Positions 7,638 to 15,287 of a stretch of 64,000 nucleotides of DNA are shown here, one piece after another. Within the stretch, counting starts at the first letter, position 1. Each line of letters opens with the position of its first letter. The notes beneath the pieces were generated by a model, which saw only the letters and a program-made list of their open reading frames with translations, was not told the DNA's origin and ran no database searches. The translations under genes were made by a program, and so were the position numbers. The DNA comes from Dermacoccus abyssi (GTDB lineage: Bacteria; Actinomycetota; Actinomycetes; Actinomycetales; Dermatophilaceae), in assembly GCF_034541975.1 (NCBI RefSeq), contig NZ_JAVYJM010000001.1. The stretch is one strand, 5' to 3'.

Positions 7638-8618
7638 ATGGTCACCTCGAAGCGACGCCACGAGAGTGTGCTTTCCAGGCGAGCTGCTGCCGTCGCCACG
7701 CTGGACGGATGCTTGTTCACCGCCGCCGAGGCTCGTGCCGCCGGGCTGACGATCAACGATCTGCGCAGTGACGCTGTCGTCGCGCTCCGACGCAATGTCT
7801 ACGTCACCGCCACGACACCGATCACCCTCGGGCTGCGGTGTGGAGCGGCGCTGCGCGTCACCAAGTCCGACGCCCGCGTCGCCCACGTCACCGCCGCGCG
7901 GCTGTGGGGCCTTCCCGTCCCGGAGACGGACCGACTCCATCTCAGCTACGAGCGAAGGCCGAACAAGACGCTCGTCGGCACGATCGCTCATCGGCATCCA
8001 GCAGGAAGCCTGGCGAGATCGGTGTTCGTCGCCGGTGTAGGTCGTTTGCCGGTTTCCGACCCGACGGGCGTCGTCACCGAATGCGCCGACTCGCTGGGGC
8101 TCGTTGATCTCGTCGTCCTCGCAGATGCGGTGCTCAGCCGTCACGATGTCGATGCCGGGCGAGCCATTGATGTGTGGAACCACAGTGCAGGCCCGCATTC
8201 GGCAGTGCTGCGTGAGGTCGCCCGCCGCGCGCGGGAAGGCGCTGAGTCGCCACCGGAGAGCCGGACGCGCCTCCTTCTCGTTCTCGCGGGTTTGCCCGAG
8301 CCTGTTGTGCAACACGAGGCTGTCGTGGCCGGGCGGCGACGACGATTCGATCTCGCCTACCCCGAGCTCAAGATCGCCGTGGAGTACGACGGCTCCTACC
8401 ACTACGCGAGTGAGGCGCAGAAGCAGGCTGACATCGTGCGCGAGGATCAGCTTCGCTCCGCAGGATGGATCGTCATCCGGGTGGTTTCGGTCGGGATCTT
8501 CCGGGATCCGGCATCGACATTGGCTCGAGTGGCGGACGCGCTGACTCAGCGGGGTGTGAAAGTCGCACCCAACACCGCATGGCGGCAGCACTTCGTCCAG
8601 CTCGCGCCGGTGGCGTGA
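7638..8618 (+). CDS. DUF559 (Vsr-like endonuclease fold) protein with AbiEi-like N-terminus
   Basis: The C-terminal third carries the DUF559 signature of the PD-(D/E)XK/Vsr-like nuclease superfamily: RRRRFDLAYPELKIAVEYDG, then a YHY segment and a conserved IVREDQLRSAGW helix followed by VIRV. The acidic D and E-Y-D residues are the expected metal ligands. The N-terminal part (about residues 15-100) resembles the winged-helix domain of type IV AbiEi-like antitoxins, with a RNVYV motif. No member of this architecture has, to my knowledge, a settled function. The gene is monocistronic, flanked on both sides by copies of the same palindrome, and lies between unrelated genes. A CAGGCT box 6 nt before the ATG may be a near-consensus leaderless promoter. 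Confidence 0.75.
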   Translation: MVTSKRRHESVLSRRAAAVATLDGCLFTAAEARAAGLTINDLRSDAVVALRRNVYVTATTPITLGLRCGAALRVTKSDARVAHVTAARLWGLPVPETDRLHLSYERRPNKTLVGTIAHRHPAGSLARSVFVAGVGRLPVSDPTGVVTECADSLGLVDLVVLADAVLSRHDVDAGRAIDVWNHSAGPHSAVLREVARRAREGAESPPESRTRLLLVLAGLPEPVVQHEAVVAGRRRRFDLAYPELKIAVEYDGSYHYASEAQKQADIVREDQLRSAGWIVIRVVSVGIFRDPASTLARVADALTQRGVKVAPNTAWRQHFVQLAPVA

Positions 8619-8626
8619 CACGAGTG

Positions 8627-8693
8627 GGGGTGTTTTCTTCCCTTCTTGCGCCTAAGGAGACCCGTTGCGCACAAGAAGGGAAGAAAACGCCCC
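8627..8693. repeat. Palindromic repeat, right of the DUF559 gene
   Basis: Arms 8632-8648 and 8672-8688 pair perfectly over 17 bp (GTTTTCTTCCCTTCTTG with its complement). One mismatch is followed by a further GGGG/CCCC pairing. The right half (8665-8686) is identical over 22 bases to the half-site of the copy at 7514-7535. It lies between the convergent DUF559 and trans-sulfuration genes, so it may also act as a two-way terminator. Confidence 0.9.
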
Positions 8694-8702
8694 TTGTGAT
8701 TG

Positions 8703-9914
8703 CTAGGCGCGGACGGCGACGCGCAGGTTCGGTTCCTCCCGCGCAGGCTCGGGGGAGAGGTCCCGGGCCGCTTCGAGGGCCTGGCGCAGGTCGGCGATGA
8801 CGTCGTCCGGGTTCTCGAGAGCGATCGACAGGCGCAGGACGTCCTCGCCGGGCTTCGCCTCGGACGCGACCGGTCGGTGGGTCAGTGCCGCCGGGTGCTG
8901 GATGAGCGTGTCCACGCCGCCCAGAGACACCGCATTGACGACGAGGCGCACGTGCTCCGCCACGGCGGCAGCGGCGTCGAAGGCGCCCTTGACCGCGAAC
9001 GCCATCATCGCGCCCGGGCCTGCCATCTGCCGTGCGGCGATGCCGTCGGGGTCGCCCGCGGGAAGCCCGGGGTAGCGCACCCACTCCACGAGGTCGTGCT
9101 CGGCAAGGAAAGCCGCCACCGGTCGCGCGTTGGCCTGCTGCTGCAGCACCCGGACCGGCAGGGTCTGCAGCCCGCGGTGCAGTTGGTAGGCGGACGTCGG
9201 CGCGAGCAGGCCACCCGTGATGGCGCGCACCTGACGCAGCCGCGTGGCCCACTCCGTGCTCATCGCGACGACACCGCCGAGCAGGTCGCCGTGCCCGCCG
9301 ATGTACTTCGTCGCCGAGTGCAGAAGGATCGCAGCGCCGAGCGCCAGCGGCTGCTGCAGCACCGGAGTGGCGAACGTGTTGTCGACGGCGACGGGCACGT
9401 CGCCCGCCTGGCGCGCCACGTCGGCCATGTCGATGAGGTCGATCGTCGGGTTGCCGGGCGACTCGATGAGCACAAGGCCCGTGTCTGCCTCGATCGCGTC
9501 CGCCACGGCATCGGGCGTCGTGAACGTCACGCGGGTGCCGAGCAGGCCGGTGGCAAGTAGGTGGTCCGTGCCGCCGTAGAGGGGGCGAACACCGACGATG
9601 TGAGGCTTGCCCGCCGCAACGCAGGCGAGCAGGACGGCACTGATCGCCGCCATCCCGGTCGAGAACGCGACGGCTTCCTCGGCGCCCTCCATCGTGGCGA
9701 GCCCACGCTCGAAGCGGTCGACGTTCGGGTTCCACAGACGCTGGTACACGTACGAATCACCGGGGCGCGGGCGACCACCGGTTGCCATCTGCTCGTACGA
9801 GTCACCGCCCTGCGTCACGCCGGTGACGGGGTAGGTGGTCGACTGATCGATTCCTGCGACGTGCACCCCGAGAGCCGTGAGGTCTTCCCGGCCGGCGTGC
9901 AGGGCGTTCGTCAT
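8703..9914 (-). CDS. PLP-dependent trans-sulfuration enzyme (cystathionine/methionine gamma-lyase family)
   Basis: This is a 403-residue member of the Cys/Met metabolism PLP family. The PLP lysine is K203 in SATKYIGGHGD. Other family marks are the YQRLWNPNVDRFE loop, the SGMAA-like FSTGMAAISAV phosphate-binding segment and DNTFATPVLQQPL. Members include cystathionine gamma-synthase, cystathionine gamma-lyase and methionine gamma-lyase, which sequence alone separates poorly. The ATG at 9914 is chosen over upstream extension into the divergent promoter region. It is transcribed away from an Lrp-type regulator, which favours an amino-acid catabolic role such as methionine or cysteine breakdown; that is inference. 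Confidence 0.85.
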   Translation of the reverse strand: MTNALHAGREDLTALGVHVAGIDQSTTYPVTGVTQGGDSYEQMATGGRPRPGDSYVYQRLWNPNVDRFERGLATMEGAEEAVAFSTGMAAISAVLLACVAAGKPHIVGVRPLYGGTDHLLATGLLGTRVTFTTPDAVADAIEADTGLVLIESPGNPTIDLIDMADVARQAGDVPVAVDNTFATPVLQQPLALGAAILLHSATKYIGGHGDLLGGVVAMSTEWATRLRQVRAITGGLLAPTSAYQLHRGLQTLPVRVLQQQANARPVAAFLAEHDLVEWVRYPGLPAGDPDGIAARQMAGPGAMMAFAVKGAFDAAAAVAEHVRLVVNAVSLGGVDTLIQHPAALTHRPVASEAKPGEDVLRLSIALENPDDVIADLRQALEAARDLSPEPAREEPNLRVAVRA

Positions 9915-10008
9915 GAGCGAAGAAGTGTGGTTCACATCACATAGTGTGTGGAGTCCGCGGAATCGTGGCAATGACGCCGCCGATTCCCCGAAAAGAGGTG
10001 TGTCTGAG

Positions 10009-10536
10009 GTGGAAAGCACGAATTCCCGGTTGAGTTCGGCGGGTGACTCGCAGGTTCGACGACCGTTTCTCGGCCCCGCGTGGAGCCCTGACGCCGTCGG
10101 TCGTCGGCTCGTCGAGCTACTCGTCGAGGACGGCCGGATGTCGAACGCCGAACTCGCGCGGCGGGTCGGCGTGCCGGAGTCGACGTGCAGCGGCCGGTTG
10201 CGTGTGTTGCGCGAGCGGGGCGTCATCGCGGGCGTCCACGCCGACGTCGATCTCGGCTCCCTCGAGTTACCGCTGGAGGCGATGATCGCGCTGCGCTTCA
10301 CGGGCCACACGCGTGACGACATCGACGGCTTCCGCGCCGCAGTCGCCGATGTGCCCGGCGTCCTAGCGGCCTTCCACGTGACGGGGGAGAACGACTTCCT
10401 TGTCCACGTCTGTACGCAGTCTCCCGACGCCCTGCGCGACATCGTGCTCGACCACCTCGCGGTGCTGCCCGGCGTCGTGCACGCCGAGACGAGCCTCATC
10501 TACGAACGCATTCGCGGTTCCCGCCCTCTCGGCTGA
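10009..10536 (+). CDS. Lrp/AsnC family transcriptional regulator
   Basis: The protein has an N-terminal winged helix (LVELLVEDGRMSNAELARRV, then the recognition helix PESTCSGRLRVL) and a C-terminal RAM ligand-binding domain with GENDFLVHV. Lrp proteins sense amino acids and usually control a divergent neighbour; here that neighbour is the PLP enzyme. The start is uncertain: GTG at 10009 (175 aa, AGAGG about 10 nt upstream) is chosen, with in-frame GTG at 10000 as the alternative. The CACA...TGTG dyad around 9933-9950 in the shared promoter could be its operator. Confidence 0.85.
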   Translation: MESTNSRLSSAGDSQVRRPFLGPAWSPDAVGRRLVELLVEDGRMSNAELARRVGVPESTCSGRLRVLRERGVIAGVHADVDLGSLELPLEAMIALRFTGHTRDDIDGFRAAVADVPGVLAAFHVTGENDFLVHVCTQSPDALRDIVLDHLAVLPGVVHAETSLIYERIRGSRPLG

Positions 10537-10577
10537 GGCGCGACGGCACGCGATGAAGGGCGAGCGACGAAGGGCGA

Positions 10578-10627
10578 TTCACGAAGAGGCCGCGGTACCC
10601 GAACGGGTACCGCGGCCTCTTCGTGAA
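10578..10627. terminator. Bidirectional hairpin terminator between Lrp and YceI genes
   Basis: A perfect 23-bp inverted repeat (10578-10600 with 10605-10627, 4-nt loop) separates two convergent genes. Its position and symmetry point to a shared terminator. Confidence 0.8.
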
Positions 10628-10638
10628 GGCCGGTGTGA

Positions 10639-11169
10639 TCAGGCCTTGGCGAACTCGAGGTCGAGGTTGATCTTGATCTTGTCGGAGACGAGCGCGTTGC
10701 CGCCGGGGGCTGCGGCGTCGAAGCTGAGGCCGAAGTCCTTGCGGTTGATCTCGCCCTGGGCCTCGAAGCCGGCGCGGGTGCCGCCCCACGGGTCGTCGGA
10801 GATGCCGTTGAACTCGTAGTCGAACGTGACGGGCTTCGTCACGTCCTTGATCGTCAGGTCGCCCGTGATGGTGTCGTCGCCGATGTTCGTGGCATTGAAC
10901 GTCATCGTCGGGTACTGCTCGACGTCGAAGAAGTCAGCGCTCTTGAGGTGACCGTCGCGGTCGGCGTTACGGGTCTGGACCGATGCCGTCTGCACGGTGA
11001 ACTCGAGCGTCGAGTTCTTGCGGTCCTCGGCGGCCTCCGCGTTGACGCTGACGTCCGTGAAGCGACCCTTCACCTTGGTGACGGCGAGGTGGCGCGCGAC
11101 GAAGCCGATCTCCGTGTGGTCGGCGTCGATGTTCCAGGTGCCGGGAGCGATGTCGTTGAGGGAAACCAT
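10639..11169 (-). CDS. YceI family protein
   Basis: This is a 176-residue lipocalin-like protein of the YceI family, recognisable from GTWNIDADHTEIGFVARHL at the N-terminus, a VKGRF loop, HLKSADFFDVEQYP and the closing DFGLSFDAAAPGGNALVSDK. YceI proteins bind polyprenyl or other isoprenoid molecules in a beta-barrel; some are linked to acid or redox stress. There is no signal peptide, as is usual for actinobacterial members. AGGA upstream of the ATG serves as ribosome-binding site. A strong palindrome in its promoter suggests control by the divergent MarR protein. Confidence 0.9.
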   Translation of the reverse strand: MVSLNDIAPGTWNIDADHTEIGFVARHLAVTKVKGRFTDVSVNAEAAEDRKNSTLEFTVQTASVQTRNADRDGHLKSADFFDVEQYPTMTFNATNIGDDTITGDLTIKDVTKPVTFDYEFNGISDDPWGGTRAGFEAQGEINRKDFGLSFDAAAPGGNALVSDKIKINLDLEFAKA

Positions 11170-11226
11170 GGTTGTGGTCCTTCCGTTGCGATGTGTGGTC
11201 GGTACTGAAATGACGATACACGCAGA

Positions 11227-11244
11227 TAGTTGAACATTCAACTA
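11227..11244. promoter_or_regulatory. 18-bp palindromic operator, probably MarR-type
   Basis: TAGTTGAA-CA-TTCAACTA is a perfect 18-bp palindrome of the TTGAAN2TTCAA kind used by MarR repressors. It lies 58-75 bases upstream of the YceI start, between yceI and the divergent marR gene. Confidence 0.75.
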
Positions 11245-11381
11245 CACTGAAGAAACGTGGACGGAAACAAGATGTCCACATGAAAGCGTTGACACTGAAC
11301 GAAACGTGAATCAACCCTCCGGTCGGACACCGGACGGTAGGGGCGCGCGACGGTGGCGAAGCACGAAACGGACGGTGGAGG

Positions 11382-11846
11382 ATGACGAAAGAGACGCGCT
11401 GGCTCGATGAGGACGAGCAGACGGCATGGCGTCACTACCTGCGGGCATCGCGCGCGCTGAGCCTCGCGCTCGATCGCGAACTCCTCGACCACGGCATGTC
11501 GCTGGCCGAGTACGAGATCCTCTCGATGCTGTCCGAGGCCGAGGGACGTCGTCTGCGGATGGGGGCGCTCGCCGACCTCGTCGTCCAGTCCCGCAGCCGC
11601 ATCACGCACACCGCCACGCGCCTGCAGCGACGCGGGTGGGTGACGCGGGAGTCGTGTTCCAGCGATTCGCGTGGGGTCGAACTCGTCCTCACCGACGGCG
11701 GCTACGACGCCCTCCTGCTCGCAGCCCCCGTTCACGTCGCGAGCGTGCGTCGATACTTCGTCGACACCATGGATGGCGACCAACTGAGCATCGTCGGTGA
11801 CGGCATGCGCCGCGTGCACGAGGAAGTCGGTGGCGAGCGGGGCTGA
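11382..11846 (+). CDS. MarR family transcriptional regulator
   Basis: This 154-residue protein has the MarR layout: an N-terminal dimerisation helix, a winged helix (LRMGALADLVVQSRSRITHTA with the wing GWVTRESCSSDSRGVEL) and a C-terminal helix pair. It probably represses yceI and itself through the palindrome at 11227-11244; the inducer is unknown. A GGAGG touches the ATG, which is unusually close spacing, yet no other in-frame start fits better. A single cysteine in the wing (RESCSS) could be redox-relevant, but this is speculative. Confidence 0.87.
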   Translation: MTKETRWLDEDEQTAWRHYLRASRALSLALDRELLDHGMSLAEYEILSMLSEAEGRRLRMGALADLVVQSRSRITHTATRLQRRGWVTRESCSSDSRGVELVLTDGGYDALLLAAPVHVASVRRYFVDTMDGDQLSIVGDGMRRVHEEVGGERG

Positions 11847-11891
11847 GGCCCGCCAAGGGCGTTGTCAGGGGGCGGTGGGAGAATGGACAAC

Positions 11892-13220
11892 ATGAGTGGA
11901 AGCACCTCGAAGTCCGCAGAACTCCTGGCCCACGCGCGCACGGTGACGCCCGGTGGTGTGAACTCGCCGGTGCGCGCCTTCCGTGCCGTCGGTGGCACGC
12001 CGCGGTTCATCCGCGAGGCGAAGGGGCCGTGGCTCACGGACGTCGACGGCAACCGCTACGTCGACCTCATCTGCTCGTGGGGTCCGATGATTCTCGGTCA
12101 CGCCCACCCCGACGTCATGACCGCCGTTCAGGACGCCGCCTCGCGCGGTTTCAGCTTCGGAACCCCGAGCGAGAACGAGGTCGCCCTCGCCACCGAGATC
12201 GTGCGCCGCGTCGAGCCCGTCGAGCAGGTGCGTCTTGTCTCGTCCGGTACCGAGGCCACGATGTCGGCCATCCGCCTCGCGCGCGGCGCCACGGGCCGGA
12301 GCAAGATCGTGAAGTTCGCAGGCTGCTACCACGGCCACGTCGACGCGCTGCTCGCCGCAGCCGGCTCCGGCGTCGCCACCTTCGCCCTTCCCGACACGGC
12401 CGGCGTGCCGAAGTCGAGCGCCGGCGAGACCATCGTCCTGCCCTACAACGACGTCTCCGCGCTCGAAGCTGCCTTCGCCGAGCACGGTGACGAGATCGCT
12501 GCCGTCATCACCGAGGCCTCGCCCGGCAACATGGGCGTCGTGCCGCCCGCCCCCGGTTTCACGAAGGCGCTGCGCGACATCACGACCGAGCACGGCGCGC
12601 TGCTCGTCTCCGACGAGGTGATGACGGGCTTCCGCTGCTCCGGTGCCGGCTGGTTCGGCCACGAGGGCCAGCAGGGTGAGAGCGCCCCCGACCTGTTCAC
12701 CTTCGGCAAGGTCATGGGCGGTGGCTTCCCCGCGGCCGCCTTCGGTGGCCGCGCCGACCTCATGGGCATGCTGGCGCCCGACGGTCCCGTGTACCAGGCG
12801 GGCACGCTGGCGGGTAACCCGGTGGCCACGGCCGCCGGCCTCGCCACGCTGCAAGGCTGCACCGACGAGGTCTACGCCCACCTCGACTCCACGGCGCACG
12901 CCATCGCCGACGCCGCCTCCGCCGAACTGACGAAGGCCGGGGTGCCACACACCGTGCAGTGGGCGAGCTCGATGTTCTCGATCTTCTTCCGTGACGGAGC
13001 GGTCACGAACTACGACGACGCGAAGGACCAGGACACCGAGGCCTTCTCGCGCTTCTTCAACGCGATGCTCGACCAGGGCGTCCACCTGCCGCCGTCGGCC
13101 TACGAGTCGTGGTTCGTCTCCGCGTCGCACGACGACGAGGCCGTCGCGCATGTGATCGACGCCCTGCCCGCCGCCGCGCGAGCCGCGGCCGCTTCCACAG
13201 ACTCGTCTGCGACACTCTGA
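11892..13220 (+). CDS. hemL: Glutamate-1-semialdehyde 2,1-aminomutase
   Basis: HemL converts glutamate-1-semialdehyde to 5-aminolevulinate using PLP, the step between HemA and HemB. The PLP-binding lysine is K273 in FTFGKVMGGGFPAAAFGG, and the N-terminal TPGGVNSPVRAF is diagnostic. Its 442 residues match the family. The ATG at 11892 is preferred to the in-frame ATG at 11883 because GGTGGGAGA lies 9 nt before it, whereas it would touch the earlier codon. It stands apart from the rex-hem operon and heads the cytochrome c maturation cluster. Confidence 0.95.
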   Translation: MSGSTSKSAELLAHARTVTPGGVNSPVRAFRAVGGTPRFIREAKGPWLTDVDGNRYVDLICSWGPMILGHAHPDVMTAVQDAASRGFSFGTPSENEVALATEIVRRVEPVEQVRLVSSGTEATMSAIRLARGATGRSKIVKFAGCYHGHVDALLAAAGSGVATFALPDTAGVPKSSAGETIVLPYNDVSALEAAFAEHGDEIAAVITEASPGNMGVVPPAPGFTKALRDITTEHGALLVSDEVMTGFRCSGAGWFGHEGQQGESAPDLFTFGKVMGGGFPAAAFGGRADLMGMLAPDGPVYQAGTLAGNPVATAAGLATLQGCTDEVYAHLDSTAHAIADAASAELTKAGVPHTVQWASSMFSIFFRDGAVTNYDDAKDQDTEAFSRFFNAMLDQGVHLPPSAYESWFVSASHDDEAVAHVIDALPAAARAAAASTDSSATL

Positions 13221-13222
13221 CC

Positions 13223-13909
13223 ATGACGAACGACGTCCCGCTTTACCCGTCGACCGAGGCCCCCACCCCCACGACGAAGACGCTGGTGCACCTCGTGCGT
13301 CACGGCGAGGTGTTCAACCCGAAGAAGGTGCTCTACGGGCGCCTCGACGGCTACCACCTCTCCGAGCTCGGCCGTGAGATGGCCGAACTGACGAGCCAGT
13401 GGCTCGCTCCGCGCGACATCACCTACCTCGTCAGCTCGCCGCTCGAGCGTGCGCAGGAGACGGCCGCGCCGCTCGCCGAGAAGCTCGATCTGCCCGTCGT
13501 CCTCGACCCGCGCGTCATCGAAGCCGGGAACGATTTCGAGGGCCTGACCGTTGGATCGAACCCCAAGCAACTGCTCCAGCCCCGCTTCTGGCCGAAGCTC
13601 GTCAACCCGCTGCGGCCGAGCTGGGGAGAGCCGTACCAGGAGATCGCCGAGCGCATGTACACCGCCATCCTCGACGCCCGTGACGCCGCGGCCGGACACG
13701 AGGCCGCCGTCGTCAGCCACCAGCTGCCCGTGTGGACGGCCCGTCGCTTCGCCGAGGGCAAGCGCCTGTGGCACGACCCGCGATCGCGTGAGTGCACGCT
13801 CGCGTCGGTCACGACGATCGAGTTCACCGGTGACGAGATCACCGGCGTCCAGTACGCCGAGCCCGCGGGTCGCCTGCTGCCCAACTCGACACAGTCGGTG
13901 GGTGCCTGA
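13223..13909 (+). CDS. Histidine phosphatase family protein (phosphoglycerate mutase-like)
   Basis: The RHG catalytic motif (HLVRHGEVFNP), a second arginine in SSPLERAQETA and the catalytic acid region give the histidine phosphatase fold; the second active-site histidine is in VVSHQLPVW. It starts 2 bases after hemL. The gene sits in this place, between hemL and the TlpA/CcdA/ResB/CcsB genes, in many actinobacteria, but its substrate is not known. Its 228 residues are ordinary for the family. Confidence 0.88.
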   Translation: MTNDVPLYPSTEAPTPTTKTLVHLVRHGEVFNPKKVLYGRLDGYHLSELGREMAELTSQWLAPRDITYLVSSPLERAQETAAPLAEKLDLPVVLDPRVIEAGNDFEGLTVGSNPKQLLQPRFWPKLVNPLRPSWGEPYQEIAERMYTAILDARDAAAGHEAAVVSHQLPVWTARRFAEGKRLWHDPRSRECTLASVTTIEFTGDEITGVQYAEPAGRLLPNSTQSVGA

Positions 13910-14523
13910 TGGCGCGCCGTGCCCGATCGCTCAAGGCAACCGCAGCGACGTCGCTCGCCCTTGCCGTCACCCTCGGTCTGAGTGCGTGCGGTAGCGAGCA
14001 GAACGACAGCATCAGCAAGCAGGCCCAAGCCGGCGACAACAAGGGCTACGTGGCCGGTGACGGTTCCGTCGAAGAACTTGCGGCCGCCAAGCGTGCCGAG
14101 CCCGTGCAGCTCACCGGCGAGACGCTGGACGGCAAGAAGTGGAACGTGGAGTCCGAGCGCGGCAAGGTCGTCGTCCTCAACGTGTGGGGTGCGTGGTGCG
14201 GCCCGTGTCAGGCCGAGACGCCGCACCTCGAGAAGGCGTGGAAGAACTACGACAACGCGAACAAGCCCGTCGTGTTCATGGGCCTCGACCAGCGTGACTC
14301 CGACGCCGTCGCCAAGTCCACGCTCAAGAAGTGGGGCGCCACCTACCCGTCGCTGAAGAACGACGACGGGCAGAACCTGCAGGGTCTGCAGCGCAAGGTC
14401 GTCGCAACGCCAACGACGCTCGTGCTCGACAAGCAGGGGCGCATCGCGGCACGCGTCTCCGGTTCCACCACCGAGACCACGGTGCGGAACATGGTCGACA
14501 AGGTGCTCGCGGAGAAGGCTTGA
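13909..14523 (+). CDS. TlpA/ResA-like thioredoxin lipoprotein
   Basis: A 204-residue exported thioredoxin. A lipoprotein signal peptide ends in LSAC with lipidated C27, and the thioredoxin motif WCGPC has redox cysteines C97 and C100. The cis-proline lies in VVATPTTLVLD. Proteins of this type (ResA, CcsX) keep the apocytochrome c haem-binding cysteines reduced outside the membrane. Electrons would come from the next gene product CcdA, and haem ligation is done by ResB/CcsB encoded further along. The ATG overlaps the phosphatase stop and its own stop overlaps the TTG of ccdA. Confidence 0.92.
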   Translation: MARRARSLKATAATSLALAVTLGLSACGSEQNDSISKQAQAGDNKGYVAGDGSVEELAAAKRAEPVQLTGETLDGKKWNVESERGKVVVLNVWGAWCGPCQAETPHLEKAWKNYDNANKPVVFMGLDQRDSDAVAKSTLKKWGATYPSLKNDDGQNLQGLQRKVVATPTTLVLDKQGRIAARVSGSTTETTVRNMVDKVLAEKA

Positions 14524-15287
14524 GCTCCAGCGTTGCGGCGCTCGCTCACCTGACGAGTTCCCCCGAACAGATCGTCGCGAACGGCGCGTTGCCGCTCGCG
14601 ATCTTCTTCGCTGCGCTCGCGGGGGTCGTCTCGTTCGCGTCGCCGTGCGTGCTGCCGCTCGTGCCGGGCTTCCTCGCCTACGTCACGGGCTTGACGGACG
14701 AGAAGCGACGCACCCGACTCGTGCTCGGCGCGTGCCTGTTCGTGCTCGGATTCTCCGTCGTCTTCGTCGGCATCCAGGCCGCCGTCAGCCTCGTCTACGA
14801 CACGGTGGGCGCTCACCGCAGCCTGCTCACGCGCATCGGCGGCGTCATCGTCATCCTCATGGGGCTCATGTTCCTCGGCGTCGTGGGCCAGCGAGGCTTC
14901 ACGGTGCGCTGGCGCCCGGCCGCGGGCCTCGTCGGGGCACCGTTGCTCGGTGCCGCGTTCGGTCTCGGGATGGCTCCCTGCATCTCGCCGGTTCTCGGCA
15001 CGCTGGTGGCGGCCAATACGTCCCTCAACGCGGACAGCCAGGGGAGGGCTCTGTTCCTCACCGTCTGTTACGCGCTCGGCATGGGCCTGCCGTTCATCCT
15101 CATCGCCGCTGGGTGGAGCCGTGCCGAGAAGGCGTCGAAGTGGCTTCGTGACCACCACCGTCCGATCCAGATCGTCGGCGGCACTCTCATGATCGCCATG
15201 GGCTTGCTCATGGTGAGCGGGCTGTGGGAGGAACTCATGGCCCTCGTCCAGTCCAACCTCGTCAACCAGTTCGAAACGGTGATCTAG
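14520..15287 (+). CDS. ccdA: Cytochrome c biogenesis protein CcdA (DsbD transmembrane family)
   Basis: CcdA carries electrons from cytoplasmic thioredoxin across the membrane. The two conserved cysteines are in FASPCVLPLVPG and GMAPCISPVLGT, in the first and fourth membrane spans; about six hydrophobic segments are visible in 255 residues. The TTG start is fixed by the 4-nt overlap with the tlpA stop (TTGA). The stop overlaps the GTG of resB. It is predicted to be an inner-membrane protein feeding reductant to the TlpA-like lipoprotein. Confidence 0.92.
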   Translation: MSSSVAALAHLTSSPEQIVANGALPLAIFFAALAGVVSFASPCVLPLVPGFLAYVTGLTDEKRRTRLVLGACLFVLGFSVVFVGIQAAVSLVYDTVGAHRSLLTRIGGVIVILMGLMFLGVVGQRGFTVRWRPAAGLVGAPLLGAAFGLGMAPCISPVLGTLVAANTSLNADSQGRALFLTVCYALGMGLPFILIAAGWSRAEKASKWLRDHHRPIQIVGGTLMIAMGLLMVSGLWEELMALVQSNLVNQFETVI

